From contig JASGCM010000022.1 in NCBI GenBank assembly GCA_030054175.1, forward strand, positions 1 to 46,519: 46,519 nucleotides of DNA. Direction: 5' to 3'. The notes beneath the pieces were generated by a model that did no database searches, was not told the DNA's origin, and worked only from the letters and a program-made list of their open reading frames with translations. The position numbers and the translations under genes were made by a program. Position 1 is the first letter of the stretch, and each line of letters starts with the position of its first letter. The stretch comes from Alphaproteobacteria bacterium (GTDB taxonomy: Bacteria; Pseudomonadota; Gammaproteobacteria; Burkholderiales; Burkholderiaceae_C). Below are positions 1 to 8,533 of the stretch, piece by piece.

Positions 1-59
1 TCCATCCAAAACCAATTCACCCAACCGCCTCACACACAGAAATACTGATAGCCCCTCAA

Positions 60-136
60 TGGTCGGGGTGAGAGGATTCGAACCTCCGGCCTCCACGTCC
101 CGAACGTGGCGCTCTACCAGGCTAAGCTACACCCCG
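60..136 (-). tRNA. tRNA-Pro (anticodon CGG)
   Basis: Read on the minus strand, this 77-base segment folds as a cloverleaf. A 7-bp acceptor stem starts CGGGGTG, a 5-bp anticodon stem CCACG/CGTGG encloses the loop TTCGGGA, and the T arm contains GGTTCGAATCC. The loop places CGG at positions 34-36, which reads proline codon CCG. The 3' CCA is encoded in the DNA (TGG at 60-62 on the plus strand). A TACAAT hexamer on the minus strand (151-156) lies at a suitable distance for a -10 box, but no good -35 accompanies it. Confidence 0.97.
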
Positions 137-226
137 AAATAGAATCGACTATTGTAACAAAGTATGGAACTGACCCTAAGGGGCTGAGCAACCTGGACTG
201 GATAAGCGTGTGGTTCCGGATCGGGC

Positions 227-763
227 TCAGTTCTCGGTATTGTTGATCTTGACACGTCGTGCGCCCGTGAAGCGGCGATCCCAGTAAGCTTGGCGCATGT
301 CTTCCACCTGAACCTGTTGCCCGGGTTTGGGGCTGTGGATGAACTTGTTTTCGCCAATGTAGATGCCTACATGGCTGACGCGCTGGCGCATGGTATTGAA
401 AAACACCAAGTCTCCTGGTTGCAGATCTTGACGGTCGATTTTTTGGGTGGCTTCGGCCTGTTCGCGGGCCCGGCGCGGCAATACGGCTCCGACAGTTTGC
501 TCAAAAACGGCTCGCACGAAACCCGAACAATCGAACCCGTTTTCAGCGGTATTGCCGCCACGTTTGTAAGGTACGCCCAAAAATCCCATGGCATTAACCA
601 CCAGATCAGAGGCCGATTGGCTGATTCGTTGACGCAGTTGGCCCGTTTGCTCCAGCAAACCCCGGTCAGACAAAAAGCGCTCGATGTCGTCCACCGGCTT
701 GGCCGGCTCAGCCTGAGCAACCATGGACATGAAAGCGAGAACGATAGCGAATTTTCGCATCAT
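227..763 (-). CDS. Secreted NlpC/P60 family peptidoglycan endopeptidase
   Basis: This is a cell-wall cysteine peptidase of the NlpC/P60 (Spr/MepS-like) family, which cleaves peptide bonds in murein stem peptides. From the chosen start, residues 1-18 form a signal peptide (MMRKFAIVLAFMSMVAQA). The C-terminal domain follows, with catalytic Cys79 in FDCSGF and histidines at 131 (VSHVGIY) and 143 (FIHSP). The length of about 178 residues is normal for a single-domain member. The reading frame extends upstream to 799, but the internal ATG at 761-763 places the hydrophobic segment at the N-terminus; ATG codons at 758 and 776-778 are alternatives and none has a strong ribosome site. It is monocistronic, followed by the tRNA and divergent from the TSP1 gene. 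No lipobox is visible, so it is probably periplasmic. Confidence 0.9.
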   Translation of the reverse strand: MMRKFAIVLAFMSMVAQAEPAKPVDDIERFLSDRGLLEQTGQLRQRISQSASDLVVNAMGFLGVPYKRGGNTAENGFDCSGFVRAVFEQTVGAVLPRRAREQAEATQKIDRQDLQPGDLVFFNTMRQRVSHVGIYIGENKFIHSPKPGQQVQVEDMRQAYWDRRFTGARRVKINNTEN

Positions 764-905
764 TTGATCATATCGCATATACAGAGTCCGCGCGACCATT
801 ACAGGGTTGGTGGTCGAGCTGATCCTTCTGAGACTATCAGTTATTCTGAATCTGGGATCAAGAACGATGAGTTGCTGTCGATTACTACAACAAGAAGGTG
901 TTTTG

Positions 906-1310
906 ATGCGTTTATGGTGTTTCTTTTTGGTTTTGGTCGTGTCGGGAGGGGTTTATGCCCAACCCAAAGCGGCCAACACCACTCCTGTCAATGGCGTATG
1001 GTCTGAATGGTCGGCTTGTAATGCCACATGCGGCATGGGCATGCAAGCCCGCGTCCGGGTCTGCCAACCCCCCATGAATGGTGGCTTGCCCTGTAAAGGT
1101 CATGCTCGCGAGGAGAGGGCCTGTAACGCAGGACCACCATGCCCAGTAACTGGCCGTCCGAATCCCCCCGATAACCCTCATGAAGCATCCTACCTGCTAT
1201 CGCTCTGTTCTGGGTTTGGTCTTATGCCTGTGGTGGGGCTTTGCGGCGGGCCAAAATGTTTCCTCTGCCCCCAAAGTAGCGAAATCAGATGGGGCGTGCT
1301 TATTGGCTGA
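906..1310 (+). CDS. Secreted protein with one thrombospondin type-1 repeat; C-terminus probably frameshifted
   Basis: The predicted protein has a signal peptide ([19 protein letters not shown]) followed by one thrombospondin type-1 repeat at residues 33-83. It shows the tryptophan pair (WSEWSAC), CGxG, the basic strand RVRVC and six cysteines in standard TSR order. The start at 906 follows a good AGAAGG site. TSRs are adhesion or ligand-binding modules that are common in animals and sparse in bacteria. After the last TSR cysteine (CP) the frame runs on for about 45 residues without domain character and overlaps the next gene by 131 bases. A C6 run at 1164-1169 marks the likely cause: with a seventh C the protein would end within a few codons at a TAA just before the next ATG. 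The product may therefore be about 90 residues. A role is not known; the context suggests it supplies an extracellular sensing partner for the kinase downstream. Confidence 0.75.
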   Translation: MRLWCFFLVLVVSGGVYAQPKAANTTPVNGVWSEWSACNATCGMGMQARVRVCQPPMNGGLPCKGHAREERACNAGPPCPVTGRPNPPDNPHEASYLLSLCSGFGLMPVVGLCGGPKCFLCPQSSEIRWGVLIG

Positions 1311-2358
1311 ATTTCGTGCGAGGGTGATGACCACTCATGATCCGCAGTTGCGTCTTGATACGGCCTTGACCTGGTTGTCCAATGTCGCCCGATTTTGCTC
1401 CTTGGAGCAGTTGAAAATATTGAACAGTTACCGGGCGAGCTGGATGGGTTCCTCAGACCATCCGAGGGTGCAGGGCAGGATCGACTCTAAGGCATCGGAT
1501 GACCCGCAAGACGTAGGCCTGTGGTCATTGGGCGCTTGGCTATTAGCCACTACAGCTTTAGGACTTCCCGCATGGGCTGCAAGTTGGCCCTTAGAGCGGC
1601 GTACCCCGGCAATGATAGTTGCTTGTGGTTTGGCCGCTGGCATGTCATATGCGGTTCATCGCTATGGTATGGAGATCACTTATTTCATGACCGATCCTCA
1701 GGCTGATATGGTGGTTGAGGGTTATGACCCGGAGTGGTTGGCTTCTGTCATTATCGGCGCAGCTGCGTTGATGGGAACTGGAGTTTGGTTGCTGTTCATG
1801 CGTTCTTTCCTGCGGCAAATCGAAAGAAGTAATTTGCTATTGAATCAGGCGCTCGAATTAACCCATTCGGGCTTTTGGGAGTTAGATCCGGATAGTGAAA
1901 AGATGTTGCTGTCAGAACAAGCAGCGAAACTGTTCGGATTGTCAGATGGCAAGGCAGGCGTGAGTTACCCGTGGCGCAATTGGTTGCAAGGGGTACATCG
2001 CGCACAACCCGAAATGATCCAAGAATGCCGACTGCAATTGGAAAGTTTAACTCGAGGAAAAGTTGCGAGCGTCCAGTGGACTTTCCCATTTCAACCTCTG
2101 AACCAGAGCGGGATGGTGTGGATCAATTGTGTAGGAACGGCAGTAACGGAGCAATCCACCCGCAGAAAGCGCTTTTACTTCGCAGTACAGGATGTGACCG
2201 ATGAGTATCTATTGAAAAGTGCACTGCGGCAATCCAAAGAAGAAGCAGATGCAGCCAATAAAACCAAAGGCGAATTTTTGGCTAATATGAGCCACGAGAT
2301 CAGAACCCCTATGAATGCAATCTTAGGGCTGACCGAACGAAAATGGCATCTACTTTGA
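1180..2358 (+). pseudogene. Membrane sensor histidine kinase, truncated just after the H-box
   Basis: The N-terminus looks like a signal peptide ([12 protein letters not shown]). Several hydrophobic segments at about residues 110-210 follow and include [12 protein letters not shown], which resembles half of an MHYT-type motif. Then come a PAS-like region (about 222-345), a coiled helix and the HisKA box with [17 protein letters not shown] at about 369-385. Immediately after this the sequence changes to the antisense of an EAL domain gene and the frame ends at a TGA (2356-2358). The rest of HisKA, the HATPase domain and any receiver are absent, so no kinase activity is expected. The ATG at 1180 has no clear ribosome site and may depend on coupling to the TSP1 gene. 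Base composition is more AT-rich than the neighbouring housekeeping genes, which fits an acquired accessory gene (inference). Confidence 0.85.
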
Positions 2359-2896
2359 TGCCATCGATGTCCAGCATTTCCAGTCTGGTCGGGTTGGACC
2401 AACCAGTGCCGAAGTCATCGAGTAATACCTTAATGCCCATTTGTTGTAGTTCGCGTAAAAAATGTCTTGCTAAACCGAAGTCATGGATGGCTTCTGATTC
2501 GCTAAGTTCAACTTCCCACGTGATAGGCCACTGACGGGTGACATGCGTTGCTTTTTCAAACGCTGCCCAAATTTCATGATGTCCCAACAAGGAGGGAGAC
2601 AGATTCAGCCCCAACGAAATATGCTTTTGTTGGCTCAACAATTTTGGGGCATCTTGCTCCATTTGTCGGATCTGCATCAACGTCAACTGAGCCAAGAGGC
2701 CGTGCACTTGAGCCCACGGAATGAATTGTGCAGGGCTGACCTCCCCCAGGTCTGGGTCAAACCGGCGGGTAAGGGCCTCAAATCCGAGCCAATTGGGCAA
2801 AGAAAAGTCGATTTCCGGTTGGTAATATGCCTTGATTGCGCCAGTTGTCAAAGCAAGACGCAATTTTTCTATTGGTTTTTTGTTTTCAAGATACAC
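2309..2896 (-). pseudogene. EAL domain (c-di-GMP phosphodiesterase-type) gene, truncated at the 3' end
   Basis: The start is GTG (2894-2896) with an AGTAGG ribosome site seven bases upstream. The protein begins almost directly with the EAL fold: YYQPEI, the signature FEALTR, LGLNLSP, the glutamate-rich WEVELSESEA, LLDDFGTGW and [10 protein letters not shown]. These carry most metal- and c-di-GMP-binding residues of class EAL phosphodiesterases. The frame then crosses into antisense of the kinase gene and stops five to seven residues later. About 50 C-terminal residues are missing, including the segment with the late conserved glutamate (the xAEGVE region), so activity is doubtful. No GGDEF, PAS or complete receiver domain is present. 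It could be the rest of a longer EAL-containing regulator; an in-frame TGA lies only nine codons upstream of the GTG. Confidence 0.85.
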
Positions 2897-2991
2897 GCTT
2901 AACCTACTGAACTCGGGCTGAGGTCACTGGATAGTATTAAGCCACAAAACGACAAATAAGCCCATAAAAATGGGGACATTTTGAGCGGGAT

Positions 2992-3021
2992 TTGACAAAC
3001 AGCCACACGTACAAATATGAT
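2992..3021 (+). promoter_or_regulatory. Sigma-70 promoter of the TerC transcript
   Basis: A perfect -35 TTGACA lies at 2992-2997 and a near-consensus -10 TATGAT at 3016-3021, with an 18-base spacer. The predicted transcription start, about 3028, coincides with the 5' strand of the riboswitch P1 helix. The agreement between promoter and riboswitch boundary supports both calls. Within the 390-base gene-free stretch 2897-3287, the part upstream of this promoter shows nothing else I can assign. Confidence 0.85.
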
Positions 3022-3026
3022 TCTTG

Positions 3027-3182
3027 TATGAAGGGGAGTAGCTCCCGCCTTTAATCACACAGGGAGGCGCAAAAAAACCAGCGCTGTGATTACTGGCAAA
3101 GTCGGTTCGTCATTACGAAGCAAAAAACTTCCGGACCGCCTGGCAAAAATATTGCATTTCATGCCGAGCAAGACCTTCGATC
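3027..3182 (+). ncRNA. yybP-ykoY family (Mn2+-sensing) riboswitch
   Basis: The conserved elements of the yybP-ykoY aptamer are all present. GGGGAGTAGC (3033-3042) forms the 5' part of the metal-binding loop, CGTCATTACG (3108-3117) is the L3 loop, and GCCGAGCAAGACC (3163-3175) is the 3' part. P1 pairs gaagg (3030-3034) with ccttc (3174-3178). Members of this family bind Mn2+ and usually activate manganese exporters (MntP) or TerC-type proteins (Alx in E. coli). The aptamer ends about 105 bases before the TerC start, leaving room for an expression platform. The mechanism (translation or termination) is not evident; no U-tract terminator is seen in the leader, so control of translation is more likely (inference). 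Confidence 0.95.
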
Positions 3183-3287
3183 AGTGCCCTTAATGGCGCG
3201 TCGAAGCGTTGAGTTCCGGATCTTTCTGGTTTTCTATGCTTGTTTCGTCCATTTCGGGTTTGAACGATGTCAACCTGAGGATTACGC

Positions 3288-3995
3288 ATGGAATTCATGT
3301 CTGCACCCTGGTGGTCAGCGCTGCTGGCTATCATTTTGATCGATTTGGTTTTGGCGGGCGACAACGCGATAGTGATCGCCCTGGCCGCTCGCAATCTTCC
3401 CCCCCACCTGCAAAAGAAAGCCATCCTGTGGGGTACCTTCGGTGCCATTGCGGTGCGAAGTGTCATGACCATAGGCGTGGTCTGGCTGCTAAAGATTCCC
3501 GGTTTGATGTTGGTCGGTGGTTTGGGCCTGCTTTGGATTGCTTACAAATTGCTGGTCGATACCGGCGAGCAAGAGAATCATGGCCCTGCGGCCACCACCT
3601 TTGCCGGTGCCATGAAAACGATCATCGTGGCCGATGCCCTCATGGGAGTGGATAACGTTCTGGGTGTCGCCGGTGCGGCTCACGGCGCCTTTGACCTGGT
3701 CGTGTTGGGCCTGTTGATCAGCGTGCCCATTGTGATTTTTGGTTCGTCGATTGTTCTGAAATTGGTCGAGCGCTTCCCCATCATCATCCAATTGGGTGCA
3801 GCTGTTTTGGCCTTCACCGCTGCCAAGATGATCGTGGATGAACCCCTGTTTGACCCGATCTTTGGTGATTCCAGCTGGCAGGCTGTAGCTCGCTATGCGA
3901 CTTATACCGTGGCCGTGTTGGGCGTATTGGGCTTGGGCACATGGACTGCGCGTCGCGCCGCCATGCAGCATGACCAAACTAACTCAGCGGCTTGA
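3288..3995 (+). CDS. TerC/YjbE-family integral membrane metal (Mn2+) exporter
   Basis: The 235-residue protein has about seven hydrophobic segments and the TerC-family acidic membrane motifs LIDLVLAGDN (Asp19, Asp25) and ADALMGVDN (Asp116, Asp122). These aspartates are thought to coordinate the transported cation. The start has a TGAGGA ribosome site. Its 5' leader holds a yybP-ykoY riboswitch, which strongly suggests that manganese is the substrate and that expression rises when Mn2+ is abundant. The related E. coli Alx and B. subtilis YkoY/MeeF proteins export Mn2+ and load exported metalloenzymes. A small gene follows after 46 bases and is probably cotranscribed. Tellurite resistance, the historical TerC label, is not implied. 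Confidence 0.92.
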   Translation: MEFMSAPWWSALLAIILIDLVLAGDNAIVIALAARNLPPHLQKKAILWGTFGAIAVRSVMTIGVVWLLKIPGLMLVGGLGLLWIAYKLLVDTGEQENHGPAATTFAGAMKTIIVADALMGVDNVLGVAGAAHGAFDLVVLGLLISVPIVIFGSSIVLKLVERFPIIIQLGAAVLAFTAAKMIVDEPLFDPIFGDSSWQAVARYATYTVAVLGVLGLGTWTARRAAMQHDQTNSAA

Positions 3996-4041
3996 AGGTC
4001 ACCCCGTTTCGTCTCGTATCACCCAACCAAGGAGAATCAAT

Positions 4042-4488
4042 ATGGAAAACATCATCGTGGTTTTGGATGACGCAACGCACGCACTCAACCAAGTGCTGCC
4101 CATGCGCAAAGAGGGCGTGAAAACCCACTGGATCTTGCTGGCTTGCCCCCCCCGCCTGACTCGCCACATCAGCCGTTGGGTCAATCAGGGATCTCGCAAC
4201 GCTTGGCGCAAGCGCTGGGCGCAAGACCTGCTGGCGCAGGTTCAGCCCGGCCTGACCCAAGCGGGAGATACTTGTGAATTGCGGGTGCTCACTGGCAACT
4301 TGGTCGAGATGACCGAGGCGCTGCAGAAAGAGTTTGCCTTGGCTCGGGTTTTGGACGCCCGCAGACCCAAGGTGGGCCACAATCTGGAACCCGCCACGGC
4401 CAACCAGCCGGTCAACCTCGCTGGAGCTTGGGCCGTGCCGGGTGGGACTGCCGCTTTGGGTGCCATGATCATTTTGGCCACCGAGTGA
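4042..4488 (+). CDS. Small soluble protein of unknown function, partner of the TerC gene
   Basis: This 148-residue protein begins MENIIVVLDDATHALNQVLP after a strong AAGGAG site. It has a beta-strand/acidic start (IIVVLDD) and a glycine-rich C-terminus (VPGGTAALGAMIILA), an outline loosely like small universal-stress-protein (USP-type) alpha/beta folds. I cannot name a family with confidence. It has no signal peptide; the last 15 residues are hydrophobic but short. It lies 46 bases downstream of the TerC gene, before a strong terminator, so both should respond to the upstream Mn2+ riboswitch. A role in manganese or stress homeostasis is inference from position only. Confidence 0.75.
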   Translation: MENIIVVLDDATHALNQVLPMRKEGVKTHWILLACPPRLTRHISRWVNQGSRNAWRKRWAQDLLAQVQPGLTQAGDTCELRVLTGNLVEMTEALQKEFALARVLDARRPKVGHNLEPATANQPVNLAGAWAVPGGTAALGAMIILATE

Positions 4489-4519
4489 GTGACGGGCCCC
4501 AAGGGCTCAACTTATCCCT

Positions 4520-4543
4520 AGGGGCGGGCTTCCGCCCTTTTTT
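4520..4543 (+). terminator. Rho-independent terminator of the TerC operon
   Basis: The stem GGGCGG (4522-4527) pairs with CCGCCC (4532-4537) around the loop GCTT and can be extended by an A-T and a G-T pair. It is followed by six T residues (4538-4543). It lies 33 bases after the stop of the small gene and just before the convergent end of ispB. Confidence 0.9.
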
Positions 4544-4551
4544 GTCTTCGG

Positions 4552-5550
4552 TCAGTGGGTGCGTTGAGTCAGTTGCTCGGCCAGCACGCGCAGAGCCTGC
4601 TTGTGCTCGTTGTCGGGCAATATGTCCAACGCTTGCAGGGCTCGTTGAGCTTGTGCGGCGGCGGCGTCGCGGGTCGCTTGCATGGCGCCGCTTTCTCTCA
4701 CCCAGGTGACGATTTGTTCCATTTCGGAGTCATCGCCCTCTTCAATGGCTTTGCGGATCACGGCGCTTTGAGCGGGTTCGCAACGTTGCATGGCGATGAT
4801 GAGAGGGAGGGTGTTTTTGCCCTCGCGCAAATCGTCGCCCAGGTTCTTGCCCAGTTGACTGGGATCGCCCTCATAGTCCAGCACATCATCGATGATTTGA
4901 AATGCCGTGCCCAGCGTTTGCCCATAAACCGCACAGGTTTCTTCTATTTCTGCCGATACTGACATGAGAATAGCAGGTAAGCGAGCACTTGCTTCGAAAA
5001 GCTTGGCTGTTTTCGACTGAATGACTTGAACATAGTCCTTCTGGGTCAGGCTGGCGTCGTTCGTGTTCATCAGTTGTTGCACCTCACCCTCGGCAATGAT
5101 GTTGGTGGTCTCGGCCAGCACGGCCATGATGCGCATGCTGCCGCACTCGACCATCATCTGGAAGGCGCGAGAGTACAAAAAGTCTCCAACCAACACGCTG
5201 GCCGGAATGCCAAAAGACACATTGGCCGTGGGGCGCCCTCGTCTCAAAGCGGAGGCATCGACCACATCGTCATGGAGCAGAGTTGCCGTGTGTATGAACT
5301 CGACCACGGCCGCCAGGGTATGGCGCGTGGTGCTTTGACAGTTCAGGGCTCCCGCCATGAGCAACAACAGGGCTGGACGCAGTCTTTTGCCGCCTGCTGT
5401 GATGATGTAACGAGAGACATCGCCCACCAGGGGTACCCCAGTATGCAGGCGCTGGGCAATGACTTGGTCCATTTCGGCCATGTCGGCGGCGATCAGGCCG
5501 AGTGCGTCGGCGGTATGGCGGATGAGGCTCACATTCAAGGTTCCAATCAA
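4552..5550 (-). CDS. ispB: Polyprenyl (octaprenyl-type) diphosphate synthase
   Basis: This trans-prenyltransferase condenses isopentenyl diphosphate units to make the ubiquinone side chain. It carries the first aspartate-rich motif DDVVD (94-98) in FIHTATLLHDDVVD and the second DDVLD (221-225) in FQIIDDVLDYEGD, plus GGKRLRP near residue 53. The 332-residue length is typical of IspB. The frame begins with TTG at 5548-5550; a GTG seven codons inside (after GGAACC) is an alternative and the true start is uncertain. It is divergent from rplU, a very common arrangement in proteobacteria. Chain length cannot be read from the sequence; eight isoprene units would be usual for Burkholderiales. Confidence 0.95.
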   Translation of the reverse strand: MIGTLNVSLIRHTADALGLIAADMAEMDQVIAQRLHTGVPLVGDVSRYIITAGGKRLRPALLLLMAGALNCQSTTRHTLAAVVEFIHTATLLHDDVVDASALRRGRPTANVSFGIPASVLVGDFLYSRAFQMMVECGSMRIMAVLAETTNIIAEGEVQQLMNTNDASLTQKDYVQVIQSKTAKLFEASARLPAILMSVSAEIEETCAVYGQTLGTAFQIIDDVLDYEGDPSQLGKNLGDDLREGKNTLPLIIAMQRCEPAQSAVIRKAIEEGDDSEMEQIVTWVRESGAMQATRDAAAAQAQRALQALDILPDNEHKQALRVLAEQLTQRTH

Positions 5551-5557
5551 TCGTTTA

Positions 5558-5586
5558 TTGTAAACCCTTGAAAATACGGCTACAAT
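5558..5586 (+). promoter_or_regulatory. Sigma-70 promoter of rplU-rpmA
   Basis: A -35 TTGTAA (5558-5563) and a -10 TACAAT (5581-5586) are separated by 17 bases. The start would fall near 5593, giving an rplU leader of about 77 bases. The promoter sits in the divergent ispB-rplU gap and overlaps the presumed ispB 5' region. Confidence 0.75.
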
Positions 5587-5616
5587 GCAAGGTTCCGTAG
5601 AAATCCGTCTGCGGAC

Positions 5617-5644
5617 AACGCCTGGCCTCAGGGTGTCAGGCGTT
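5617..5644 (+). promoter_or_regulatory. Perfect hairpin in the rplU leader (possible r-protein control element)
   Basis: AACGCCTG (5617-5624) and CAGGCGTT (5637-5644) form a perfect 8-bp inverted repeat with a 12-base loop. It lies between the predicted transcription start and the rplU ribosome site. No T-run follows, so it is not a standard terminator. Autogenous leader structures are known for several ribosomal protein operons; assigning that role here is inference. Confidence 0.5.
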
Positions 5645-5669
5645 GCAATTTCTCTTCAAAGAGGTCCTT

Positions 5670-5981
5670 ATGTACGCGGTCATAAAAACCGGTGGCAAGC
5701 AGTATCGCGTTGCCGCTGGCGAGAAGATCAAAGTAGAACAGATTGCTGCGGACGTTGGCCAGGAAATCGTGATCGACCAGGTTTTGGCAGTTGGAAACGG
5801 CGCTGAAATCAAGGTGGGCACGCCCTTGGTGTCCGGCGCATCTGTCAAAGCCACTGTAGTGGCGCATGGCAAGCACGACAAAGTGCGCATTTTCAAGATG
5901 CGTCGTCGCAAGCACTATCAGAAACGCCAAGGCCATCGCCAGCAGTTCACTGAGCTGCAGATTGCCTCAATCCAGGCCTGA
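5670..5981 (+). CDS. rplU: 50S ribosomal protein L21
   Basis: This 103-residue protein starts [20 protein letters not shown], the standard L21 N-terminus, and ends in the basic [16 protein letters not shown] region that contacts 23S rRNA. The ATG at 5670 follows an AGAGG site; an upstream in-frame ATG at 5643 lies inside the leader hairpin and is rejected. The 12-base gap to rpmA indicates cotranscription. Confidence 0.98.
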   Translation: MYAVIKTGGKQYRVAAGEKIKVEQIAADVGQEIVIDQVLAVGNGAEIKVGTPLVSGASVKATVVAHGKHDKVRIFKMRRRKHYQKRQGHRQQFTELQIASIQA

Positions 5982-5993
5982 AGGAGTTAAGAC

Positions 5994-6251
5994 ATGGCAC
6001 AGAAAAAAGGCGGCGGTTCCACGCGAAACGGCCGCGACTCAAAACCCAAGATGTTGGGTGTCAAAGTGTTTGGCGGCCAGCAAATCAGCGCTGGTTCGAT
6101 CATCGTGCGCCAGCGCGGCACCAAGTTTCACGCCGGTAACAATGTGGGCGTCGGCAAAGACCATACGCTGTTCGCATTGGTCGATGGCGAGGTCTATTTT
6201 GCGACCAAGGGCGCGCTGAACAAGCAAACCGTGAACGTCACGCCGGCCTGA
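5994..6251 (+). CDS. rpmA: 50S ribosomal protein L27
   Basis: L27 has 85 residues and begins [16 protein letters not shown], the conserved flexible N-terminus that reaches the peptidyl transferase centre. GVKVFGGQ and [16 protein letters not shown] are family hallmarks. A GAAGGAG ribosome site precedes the ATG. There is no N-terminal extension of the kind cleaved by Prp in Firmicutes. It is the second gene of the rplU operon and is followed by a strong hairpin. Confidence 0.98.
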   Translation: MAQKKGGGSTRNGRDSKPKMLGVKVFGGQQISAGSIIVRQRGTKFHAGNNVGVGKDHTLFALVDGEVYFATKGALNKQTVNVTPA

Positions 6252-6271
6252 CCCCAGCGTTGACTAGCCGG

Positions 6272-6296
6272 CAAAGCCCCGCTGGTCGGGGCTTTG
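6272..6296 (+). terminator. Hairpin between rpmA and obgE
   Basis: A perfect 10-bp stem, CAAAGCCCCG (6272-6281) with CGGGGCTTTG (6287-6296), has the loop CTGGT. Only TCATTTA follows, a poor U-tract, so termination may be partial and let some transcripts read into obgE. Confidence 0.7.
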
Positions 6297-6304
6297 TCAT
6301 TTAG

Positions 6305-7381
<1,077 letters not shown>

Positions 7382-7392
7382 ACTCCTTTGAC

Positions 7393-8529
7393 ATGAGCGC
7401 TTCGATTCTTTCTGTCACGGCCCAGGCCCGCCGCATCGTGGTGAAGGTGGGTTCCAGTTTGGTCACCAATGAAGGTCGTGGACTGGACGAGGTCGCCATA
7501 GGTGAGTGGTGTCGGCAAATGGCCGGCTTGGTCCGACAGGGCAAAGAAATCATCATGGTCAGTAGCGGTGCGATCGCCGAGGGAATGAAACGACTGGGTT
7601 GGGCGGTTCGACCGCAGGAAGTGCATGAGCTTCAAGCGGCGGCGGCCGTAGGACAAATGGGCCTTGCGCAGATGTACGAAACGCAGTTGCGTCAACACGG
7701 ATTGGGCAGCGCGCAAGTGTTGTTGACCCATGCCGACTTGGCCGATCGAGAGCGGTATTTGAATGCGCGCTCGACCTTGTTGACGCTGTTGGCGCATGGG
7801 GTACTGCCCGTCATCAACGAGAACGACACGGTGGTCAATGATGAGATCAAGTTTGGCGACAACGACACCCTGGGGGCTTTGGTGGCTAACCTGGTGGAGG
7901 CCGACTTGTTGGTGATCTTGACTGACCAACGTGGTTTGTACAGCGCAGACCCGCGCAAAGATCCGCAGGCACGATTCATTGACCAAGCGCGCGCGGGTGA
8001 TCCCGAGTTGGAGCACATGGCCGGTAGCGCCGGATCGACCATCGGTAAAGGTGGCATGATCACCAAAATTTTGGCAGCCAAGCGCGCCAGTGGCTCTGGT
8101 GCCAGCACAGTGATTGCTTGGGGCCGAGAGCGCGATGCCCTGTTGCGATTGGCGGCAGGCGAGGCTTTGGGCACTTTGTTGGTGGCACAAACTGCTAAAC
8201 AGCAAGCTCGTAAACAGTGGATGGCAGACCACTTGCAATTGCGCGGAGCCGTCACCATTGATGACGGTGCAGTCGCCAAATTGGTATCCGAGGGCAAAAG
8301 TTTGTTGCCCATAGGCATGGTGGCGGTCGAAGGCGAATTTTCACGAGGTGAAGTGATTGCCATCCGCAATCCCCAGGGTGCCGAGGTGGCCCGTGGGCTG
8401 GCCAATTACGCTGCCGCCGAGGCGCGCTTGCTCTGCAAAAAACCCTCCTCAGAATTTCAGGCTTTGCTGGGGTACACCAGCGAGCCCGAAATGGTTCATC
8501 GGGACAACCTGGTAATTAGCAGCCGTTAA
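7393..8529 (+). CDS. proB: Glutamate 5-kinase
   Basis: ProB phosphorylates L-glutamate in the first step of proline synthesis and is inhibited by proline in the family. The amino-acid kinase domain (about 14-265) shows [32 protein letters not shown] and [14 protein letters not shown]-terminal PUA domain (about 285-365) begins at [13 protein letters not shown]. The length of 378 residues fits the two-domain form. It starts 11 bases after obgE, so it is probably cotranscribed; no strong ribosome site is visible. No proA is found in the window. Confidence 0.97.
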   Translation: MSASILSVTAQARRIVVKVGSSLVTNEGRGLDEVAIGEWCRQMAGLVRQGKEIIMVSSGAIAEGMKRLGWAVRPQEVHELQAAAAVGQMGLAQMYETQLRQHGLGSAQVLLTHADLADRERYLNARSTLLTLLAHGVLPVINENDTVVNDEIKFGDNDTLGALVANLVEADLLVILTDQRGLYSADPRKDPQARFIDQARAGDPELEHMAGSAGSTIGKGGMITKILAAKRASGSGASTVIAWGRERDALLRLAAGEALGTLLVAQTAKQQARKQWMADHLQLRGAVTIDDGAVAKLVSEGKSLLPIGMVAVEGEFSRGEVIAIRNPQGAEVARGLANYAAAEARLLCKKPSSEFQALLGYTSEPEMVHRDNLVISSR

Positions 8530-8533
8530 GTCC

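Noticed and set aside
290..1006. Long plus-strand open frame opposite the NlpC/P60 gene.
   Set aside because: It is the antisense shadow of a clear peptidase gene and has no domain or ribosome site.
2343..2364. 8-bp inverted repeat (ATGGCATC/GATGCCAT) next to the kinase-EAL junction, first read as a recombination site.
   Set aside because: It lies wholly within conserved EAL codons (DGIKVDAI) on the minus strand, so it is explained by coding sequence, and the join itself lies a few bases to the left.
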